From positions 1-18,536 of the forward strand of contig JAIRSB010000081.1 of assembly GCA_031255655.1 (NCBI GenBank): a stretch of DNA of 18,536 nucleotides, written 5' to 3'. Shown here piece after piece: positions 13,732 through 18,536 of this stretch. Below the pieces are notes generated by a model, which made no database searches, was not told where the DNA came from, and saw only the letters and a program-made list of their open reading frames with translations. Within the stretch, counting starts at the first letter, position 1, and each line of letters starts with the position of its first letter. Both the position numbers and the translations under genes were made by a program. The stretch is from Spirochaetaceae bacterium (lineage in GTDB: Bacteria; Spirochaetota; Spirochaetia; Treponematales; Breznakiellaceae).

Positions 13732-15560
13732 GTGGAGAAAATAGAGCCGCCACTCCCCCTCCCCGCATGGGTATGCGGGGAGGGGCTGTTAACAAGAATT
13801 TTGCCAAGCCTAAAAATTTCCGCGCGTCGATGAAAAAACTTGCCCGCTATATGACGGCGTATATACCGCTGATAATAGCCGCTGCGTTCTTTGCCGCGGT
13901 ATCGTCTGTGTTTACAGTTATAGGACCTAAGTTTTTGGGCAGAGCGACAGATACTCTTATCAGCGGGGCGGCCGCTGGCGCGGTTGATTTTGCCGCTACT
14001 GGTAAAACACTGTTGTCGTTGCTGCTTCTGTACATCGTCGCTTTTTTGTTTTCGTATCTTCAGGGTTTTGTCATGTCCAGCGTTACCGCGGCCATTACTC
14101 GCAGGCTTCGCGGCGATATTTTCAAAAAAATGCATTCTCTGCCTTTCAGCTATTTTGATGAAACTTCGCATGGTGATATATTAAGCCGCATTACAAATGA
14201 TGTTGACACTATAAGTTCGACGATGAACCAGAGTTTTTCGCAGATAATTACTTCTGTCGCCTCTCTTGCCGGCATAGTCGTGATGATGTTCACTATAAGC
14301 TGGCAGTTGACTTTAGTTACGCTTTTCATGATTCCGGCGTCGCTGTTTTCCGCCTCTGTCGTTATAAAAAGCTCTCAGGTTTATTTTAAGAAACAGCAAG
14401 ATTTTTTAGGTGCTGTAAACGGGCACATTGAGGAAATGTTTTCAGCGCATGATGTGGTATGCGCGTTCAACGGACAGGATGGATCAATACGGAAATTCGA
14501 CGGATTAAATGACGCGCTCTATAAGTCCGCGTGGAAAGCTAACTTCCTTTCCGGCATTATCATGCCGCTTACTTTTATAATAAGCAATCTTGTGTATGTC
14601 GTTGTTTGTATAGTCGGCGGCTCACTCGCTCTTAAAAAAATTATAACTATAGGCGATATTCAGGCTTTTTTGCAGTATGTCCGCTCGTTCGTACAGCCGC
14701 TTCAGATGATTACAAATGTTACAAATATTTTGCAGCAAACCGCGGCGGCGGCGGAACGGGTTTTTGAATTTCTCGGCTTACCTGATGAGATTCCTGACGC
14801 GCCTGACGCGAAACCGCTTGTTAAAAGTGAAAAAGATTTTGATGTTTGTTTTGAAAATGTGGTATTCGGCTACAAAAAGGACAAAATTATCATTCATGAT
14901 TTTAGCGCTAATGCTCCGTGTGGGCAAAAAATCGCTATTGTCGGGCCTACGGGCGCGGGTAAATCAACGATGGTAAAGCTGTTGATGCGTTTTTACGATG
15001 TGTCCGGCGGCGCGATAAAGATAAACGGCGGCGATATTCGTTTTTACAAACGTGATTCATTGCGCTCCGTTTTCGGAATGGTACTGCAAGATACATGGCT
15101 TTTTAACGGTTCTATTGCGGATAACATACGTTACGGCAAACCGGACGCTTCTATTGATGAGGTAATAGCCGCCGCGAAAGCCGCGCAGGTTGATAATTTT
15201 GTCCGCAGTCTCCCTGACGGCTACGACATGATTTTGAATGAGGAAGCCGACAATATATCGCGGGGACAGAAACAGCTGCTCACTATTGCCCGCACAATTA
15301 TCGCCAGCCCCGCGATATTGATCCTGGACGAGGCTACAAGCAATGTCGATACTCATACCGAAGTGTTAATCCAGCAAGCTATGGATAATCTGATGTCCGG
15401 CAGAACCAGTTTTGTCATCGCGCATCGCTTATCTACCATCCGCAACGCCGCTCTGATTCTTGTGATGAAAGACGGCGATATTATCGAGCAGGGTAATCAT
15501 GAGGAACTTCTCGCGAAGGGCGGTTTTTACGCTAATATGTACAACAGCCAGTTCGATTAG
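13728..15560 (+). CDS. ABC exporter subunit B with catalytic ATPase site
   Basis: This is a 610-residue half-transporter partnering the preceding gene. Residues 1-34 are a Pro/Gly/Arg-rich cytoplasmic tail of the kind seen in this subfamily (KPKNFRASMKKL just before helix 1). About six membrane helices follow to about 345, then the nucleotide-binding domain. Walker A GPTGAGKST is at 406-414. Walker B ends D534 with catalytic Glu535 (ILILDEATSNVD), and the switch His566 is present (IAHRLST). Its signature is degenerate, S511-R512-G513-Q514 rather than SGGQ. The consensus ATP site is therefore made of this subunit's Walker motifs and the other subunit's signature. A 13 bp GC-rich palindrome covers codons 10-20. 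Confidence 0.93.
   Translation: MSGENRAATPPPRMGMRGGAVNKNFAKPKNFRASMKKLARYMTAYIPLIIAAAFFAAVSSVFTVIGPKFLGRATDTLISGAAAGAVDFAATGKTLLSLLLLYIVAFLFSYLQGFVMSSVTAAITRRLRGDIFKKMHSLPFSYFDETSHGDILSRITNDVDTISSTMNQSFSQIITSVASLAGIVVMMFTISWQLTLVTLFMIPASLFSASVVIKSSQVYFKKQQDFLGAVNGHIEEMFSAHDVVCAFNGQDGSIRKFDGLNDALYKSAWKANFLSGIIMPLTFIISNLVYVVVCIVGGSLALKKIITIGDIQAFLQYVRSFVQPLQMITNVTNILQQTAAAAERVFEFLGLPDEIPDAPDAKPLVKSEKDFDVCFENVVFGYKKDKIIIHDFSANAPCGQKIAIVGPTGAGKSTMVKLLMRFYDVSGGAIKINGGDIRFYKRDSLRSVFGMVLQDTWLFNGSIADNIRYGKPDASIDEVIAAAKAAQVDNFVRSLPDGYDMILNEEADNISRGQKQLLTIARTIIASPAILILDEATSNVDTHTEVLIQQAMDNLMSGRTSFVIAHRLSTIRNAALILVMKDGDIIEQGNHEELLAKGGFYANMYNSQFD
13756..13785. repeat. 13 bp perfect palindrome at the 5' end of an ABC exporter gene
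   Basis: CCCCTCCCCGCAT at 13756-13768 is exactly complementary to 13773-13785, with loop GGGT. It starts 28 nt after the A of the start codon and encodes the PPRMGMRGG part of the N-terminal tail. A stem this stable near the start of the second gene of a coupled pair could affect its translation or mRNA stability. Confidence 0.9.
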
Positions 15561-15581
15561 GATGTTTTCACTGGTTTTCTG

Positions 15582-16814
15582 TTAGTTTTCCAGAATGATT
15601 ATTTCTACGCGGCGGTTTTTCCGCCGTCCGGCTTCGGTGTCGTTTCCGGCGACAGGATTTTGGGAGCCGTAGCCGCGTGCAATTATCCTTTCTGCGCCTC
15701 TTACGCCGTGTTCAACAAGGTAAGCCGCGATGACGGCGGCACGTTCCTGAGAAAGCTGTTGACGGGAGGCTTCCGTTCCGCCTGCGCGCGCCGCGTGTCC
15801 GCCTACAAGTATGTCGCGGTTCGGGTATTTGCGCAAAATATCGCCTAGCTTTTCCAGTTTTTTTTCTTCGCCGCGGACAAGAACGGCGGAATCCGGTTCA
15901 AACATGATGTCCTCAAGATTTATTTTTACACCCTCATCAACAACTTTCACGTCCGCGCCCTCGACACCTTCGTCAACAAGGTCGCGCAAAATATCGTCGG
16001 CAACCGCCGTCTTGTCCATTTCAGGCGACTCGATGATTTCAGATTCGGCGTTTCCCTTGAATTCATACACAGTTCCGTCCGGCATTTTGAATTCAAGTCT
16101 AAAAGTTTCCTCCGCGCCGACAGGCTGCCCCAACGCGCTGTCCCAATACATTACCTGTGAGGATTCCCCGCGCACACGCAGCGGCGTACCGCCGCTGCCC
16201 TTCGATATTCCAAGCGGGTCATCTTCCAAAAAGCTCCCATCTGAAGTATCCAGCGAGTAACTAATCGAGACGGCTTTGCGGGGTTTCCCCCGCCAGTCCC
16301 GCTCGCCTAAAAACGTGTAACGCGCCTTAAACGGAATCCGCTGTAGCTTGTTTAAGCCCAAAGCCGGCCCCAAATCGTGCGCTTCGTAACCCTCAGCTTC
16401 CCAGCTGTCGCCGGGATTAAGGGAACGATTGGGAAAGATGGGAACATTGCGGACGGTAGGCATAGTGTAGCGGTCGGCTATCGTTATATTTCCTTTCGCG
16501 TCCCTGCCAAACACCGAATTATACTCCTCCGTCCATTGAAAACTCTTGCCTTCGCCGTTTTCAAGGTTCTTTTCCTCCGCCAACTGGAACAATGCCTTGT
16601 GAACAGCAACCCCGTTTCGCACTTCAAGCACCTCGCTGGACATACGATTCAGAATTTGAGTGTCGTACAGAAGCTCGCCGTTCATAAACACGCCTTCGCG
16701 TGATGTGGAAATTGTCTTGAATTTGTCACCGGTTTTATGTTTGAAAGCGAATTCTTCCGCCCCCGCGTGGACGACAAAAACTGCGGCGGCGAAAATAAAG
16801 ATAAATGGACGCAT
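15582..16814 (-). CDS. Exported OmpA-family protein with altered peptidoglycan site
   Basis: It encodes 410 residues from ATG 16814. Residues 1-20 are a good signal peptide (MRPFIFIF core, HAGA-EE cut). Residues 21-290 are a beta-rich region I do not recognise, beginning EFAFKHKTGDKF. Residues about 295-410 are an OmpA C-terminal domain: IMFEPDSAVL, LSQERAAVIAAYLVEHGV, GYGSQNPVAGN and GRRKNRRVEI. The peptidoglycan-contacting Thr-Asp of the GHTD motif is Ala341-Ala342, while Arg358 is kept. T. pallidum Tp0624 is a possible relative (from memory). An ATG at 16862 in frame would add 16 residues ahead of the signal peptide, so I prefer 16814, although it lacks a ribosome binding site. It converges on the ABC exporter with a 21 nt gap. 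A 9 bp palindrome lies at 16178-16198. Confidence 0.85.
   Translation of the reverse strand: MRPFIFIFAAAVFVVHAGAEEFAFKHKTGDKFKTISTSREGVFMNGELLYDTQILNRMSSEVLEVRNGVAVHKALFQLAEEKNLENGEGKSFQWTEEYNSVFGRDAKGNITIADRYTMPTVRNVPIFPNRSLNPGDSWEAEGYEAHDLGPALGLNKLQRIPFKARYTFLGERDWRGKPRKAVSISYSLDTSDGSFLEDDPLGISKGSGGTPLRVRGESSQVMYWDSALGQPVGAEETFRLEFKMPDGTVYEFKGNAESEIIESPEMDKTAVADDILRDLVDEGVEGADVKVVDEGVKINLEDIMFEPDSAVLVRGEEKKLEKLGDILRKYPNRDILVGGHAARAGGTEASRQQLSQERAAVIAAYLVEHGVRGAERIIARGYGSQNPVAGNDTEAGRRKNRRVEIIILEN
16178..16198. repeat. 9 bp perfect palindrome inside the OmpA-like gene
   Basis: GCAGCGGCG at 16178-16186 is the exact complement of 16190-16198, with loop TAC. It encodes the SGGTPL part of a Gly/Ser-rich stretch around residues 206-212, which looks like a surface loop between strands. 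Confidence 0.75.
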
Positions 16815-16860
16815 TATTTTAATATCGACATAAACAAAGCGGTTGGATATGCTGATTATC

Positions 16861-18063
16861 ATGATGCAATATAGAAAAGATGAAACATCCGGCGGCGAAC
16901 TTTCGGTTTTAGGCTTCGGCTGTATGCGCTTTCCCCGCTCTCTCGGCGTGATTGATATGAAGAAAACATCGGCGATGATAGCTGTAGCGGTAGAGCGCGG
17001 AGTAAACTATTTTGATACCGCGTGGATATATCCGGGCAGCGAGGAAGCACTGGGAGCGGCGCTTGCGGAACAAAAGCTGCGTGAAAAAGTGAACATAGCC
17101 TCCAAACTGCCAATCAATGCCTGTAAAAACGCCGGAGACTTTGACAAATATTTTTCGCAAAGTCTGGCGCGTTTGAAAACCAATTATATAGATTATTATT
17201 TGATGCACATGCTTACGGACATGAACTCGTGGGAAAGGCTGAAAAATTGGGGGATAACGGACTGGATAGAGGAGAAAAAACGAAGCGGCGCGGTGCGGCG
17301 CATAGGTTTTTCTTTTCACGGCGGGCGCGATGACTTTTTGGCATTGCTTGACGCTTATAACTGGGAGTTTTGCCAAATCCAGTACAACTATTCCGATGAA
17401 AACTATCAGGCTGGTAAGAGTGGACTAAAAGCCGCCGCCGGAAAAGGCATACCCGTCATCATTATGGAGCCTCTTTTGGGCGGCAAGCTGGTGAACGGAC
17501 TCCCGAAAGCCGCGCACGAAGCCTTTAAGAAGGCCGACCCCGACCGCAGCGCGGCGGCGTGGGGTTTGGACTGGCTATGGAATCAAAAAGAAGTAAGCGT
17601 TGTGCTTTCTGGAATGAGCAGCATGAAACAGCTTGAAGAAAACATAGAACTTGCCGAAAACGCGCGTGCAGACAGTTTGAGCCCCGCCCATCTTGCCGCG
17701 TTTGACGAGGTTAAAAACATATTCAACGCTTCTTACAAAGTTCCGTGCACCGCTTGTTCCTACTGTATGCCCTGCCCGCAAAATGTGAACATTCCCGGTT
17801 GTTTTGCCGCGTACAATGCCAGTTTTGCCTTTTCGTTCATCGAAGGATTAAAACAGTATGTAACCAGCACAGGCGCGACAAGTGTCGCGCCGCGCATGGC
17901 AGGACAGTGCGTCAAATGTGGGAAGTGCGAAAAACACTGTCCGCAAGAAATAAAGATAAGCGCACTTTTGAAAGACGTTAAAGCCCGCCTTGAACCCTTT
18001 TGGCTGCGGGCGGTGCTTTCATTACTCAGGCGTCAGCCTCCGCGTCGAAGCGGGCGTTCATGA
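16861..18063 (+). CDS. Aldo/keto reductase with C-terminal 4Fe-4S ferredoxin domain
   Basis: A cytoplasmic oxidoreductase of about 400 residues. The N-terminal barrel has the family tetrad: D52 (NYFDTAWIYPGSE), Y57, K82 (IASKLP) and H116 (DYYLMHML). It begins QYRKDETSGGELSVLGFGCMRFP, as in other members of this subfamily. The C-terminal domain has two cysteine clusters, C296-x2-C299-x2-C302-x2-C305-P and C350-x2-C353-x2-C356-x3-C360-P, expected to hold two 4Fe-4S centres. The substrate is unknown. Candidate starts are TTG 16843, ATG 16849, ATG 16861 and ATG 16864; I choose 16861 by alignment with the usual N-terminus, since no site has a good ribosome binding site. It is divergent from the OmpA-like gene with a 46 nt gap. 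The tail after 386 is Arg-rich. Confidence 0.93.
   Translation: MMQYRKDETSGGELSVLGFGCMRFPRSLGVIDMKKTSAMIAVAVERGVNYFDTAWIYPGSEEALGAALAEQKLREKVNIASKLPINACKNAGDFDKYFSQSLARLKTNYIDYYLMHMLTDMNSWERLKNWGITDWIEEKKRSGAVRRIGFSFHGGRDDFLALLDAYNWEFCQIQYNYSDENYQAGKSGLKAAAGKGIPVIIMEPLLGGKLVNGLPKAAHEAFKKADPDRSAAAWGLDWLWNQKEVSVVLSGMSSMKQLEENIELAENARADSLSPAHLAAFDEVKNIFNASYKVPCTACSYCMPCPQNVNIPGCFAAYNASFAFSFIEGLKQYVTSTGATSVAPRMAGQCVKCGKCEKHCPQEIKISALLKDVKARLEPFWLRAVLSLLRRQPPRRSGRS
17872..17891. repeat. 9 bp perfect palindrome inside the aldo/keto reductase gene
   Basis: GGCGCGACA at 17872-17880 is the exact complement of 17883-17891 with only AG between, so the real loop is 4 nt. It encodes the GATSVAP linker (about residues 338-344) between the two cysteine clusters of the ferredoxin domain. 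Confidence 0.75.
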
Positions 18064-18147
18064 GCCGCCTTCCCGCCGCCGTAACTTTGCCTTGCCCCAT
18101 TCGGGCGGCTTAACCGGATTAGTGGAAGTTTCCCGCCGCGAACAAAA

Positions 18148-18536
18148 ATGTTAGAACTGCGGAATATATACAAAACCTTCCCGTCCAACGGTGCGTGCGC
18201 GCTGGAAGGCGCGGACTTTGCACTGCGGCGAGGAGAGATACACGCGGTTTTCGGAGAGAACGGAGCCGGAAAATCCACCCTCATGCAGATACTCGCCGGT
18301 TTTGAGCAGCCAGACAGCGGGAAAATCATCATTGACGGCAAAGAAAGGCGCTTTTCGCAGCCTGCGGACGCAATCGCGCTTGGAGTTTGCATGATACGCC
18401 AGCGTCCCGAACTTTGCGGCGGGATGCGAGTGTGGGAAGCCTGCGTACTGGGCGCGGAGGCGCGGAGCGCCTCCGCGTTTTTCCGCAAGCGCGCTTCCCG
18501 CGACAGGATAACCCGCCTTTCCCGCGAATGGGGCTT
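18148..18536 (+). CDS. ABC transporter ATPase, sugar or nucleoside type (5' part, cut by window end)
   Basis: The open frame runs from ATG 18148 through the window end, giving 129 residues of a protein that is usually about 500 (two fused ATPase domains). It begins MLELRNIYKTFPSNGACALEG. Walker A GENGAGKST is at 36-44, PDSGKIIIDGKE at 55-66, and the Q-loop Gln85 lies in MIRQRPELCGGMRVWEACVLG. GENGAGKSTLM with the DAIALGV-x-MIRQ block is typical of the RbsA/MglA and YufO-type importers for sugars or nucleosides. It lies 84 nt after the aldo/keto reductase gene on the same strand, with no clear ribosome binding site. The signature and second domain are outside the window. An 11 bp palindrome interrupts the stretch after the Q-loop. 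Confidence 0.88.
   Translation, partial: MLELRNIYKTFPSNGACALEGADFALRRGEIHAVFGENGAGKSTLMQILAGFEQPDSGKIIIDGKERRFSQPADAIALGVCMIRQRPELCGGMRVWEACVLGAEARSASAFFRKRASRDRITRLSREWG
18453..18477. repeat. 11 bp perfect palindrome inside the last ABC ATPase gene
   Basis: CGCGGAGGCGC at 18453-18463 is the exact complement of 18467-18477, with loop GGA. It encodes the GAEARSASA stretch (about residues 102-110), immediately after the conserved VWEACVLG, where family members vary in length and sequence. Confidence 0.88.

Noticed and set aside
13656..14171. 171-codon minus-strand open frame across the ABC exporter junction
   Set aside because: It is a reverse-strand shadow of two clear transporter genes; its Arg/His/Lys-rich composition shows no family motif.
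15561..15592. CTGG...CCAG repeat between the ABC exporter and the OmpA-like gene as a terminator
   Set aside because: The stem is 4 bp with a loop of about 15 nt and no T run in either direction.
15811..16260. 149-codon plus-strand open frame opposite the OmpA-like gene
   Set aside because: It is Ser/Pro rich, as expected from the reverse strand of a GC-rich gene, and lies wholly within a well supported coding region.
16815..16862. Upstream ATG for the OmpA-like gene
   Set aside because: It adds 16 residues before a typical signal peptide and would overlap the divergent reductase start.
1..18536. CRISPR array, IS element or prophage
   Set aside because: I saw no regularly spaced direct repeats, no transposase or integrase motif and no terminal inverted repeats with target duplication.

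Overview
The window looks like chromosomal DNA of a spirochaete, most likely a Treponema-type organism. The evidence is the S2/EF-Ts/RRF/UppS/CdsA gene block without pyrH, the S2 N-terminal sequence, several Treponema-style envelope proteins (an OmpA-like protein with a degenerate peptidoglycan site, a small DUF3996-like barrel, TPR/NHL proteins) and the AEEF/SAQ-type signal peptides. This is inference from remembered family features, not from a search. No IS element, phage gene, integrase or CRISPR array is visible. The gene content is mostly conserved housekeeping and cell envelope.

Layout, left to right. 1-389: a GC hairpin, a promoter-like TTGACA, tRNA-Gly(GCC), tRNA-Leu(UAG) and a good intrinsic terminator. 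390-3168 (+): a TPR protein and an exported TPR/NHL/vWA-like protein, probably co-transcribed. 3224-7359 (-): cdsA, uppS, frr, tsf and rpsB, transcribed right to left from an AT-rich divergent promoter region near 7530-7585; a strong hairpin sits between rpsB and tsf. 7600-9389 (+): an unrecognised soluble protein, an FKBP-type prolyl isomerase lipoprotein and a small outer-membrane-barrel-like protein. 9411-11955 (+): hflK, hflC and rnhA. 12001-15560 (+): two overlapping ABC exporter genes forming an asymmetric heterodimer. 15582-16814 (-): an exported OmpA-family protein, convergent with the exporter. 16861-18063 (+): an aldo/keto reductase fused to a two-cluster ferredoxin domain. 18148-end (+): the start of a sugar/nucleoside-type ABC importer ATPase cut by the window edge.

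How the genes work together. The minus-strand block couples translation (S2, EF-Ts, ribosome recycling) to lipid carrier and phospholipid precursor synthesis (UppS, CdsA). The plus-strand genes are largely envelope: lipoprotein folding, the HflKC membrane protease regulator, an exporter and OmpA-like proteins.

The pattern I find most worth a second look is not a gene. Five perfect GC-rich inverted repeats (9 to 13 bp arms, 2 to 5 nt loops) lie inside unrelated coding sequences (uppS, the second ABC exporter gene, the OmpA-like gene, the aldo/keto reductase and the last ABC ATPase). Each falls where the protein appears to have a variable loop, linker or tail. They could be remnants of small palindromic elements tolerated inside proteins, or mRNA stem-loops. 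Other points are an odd tRNA-Gly (C at position 55, G as discriminator), a GTG start for rpsB decided by its ribosome binding site, and competing inverted repeats between rpsB and tsf.
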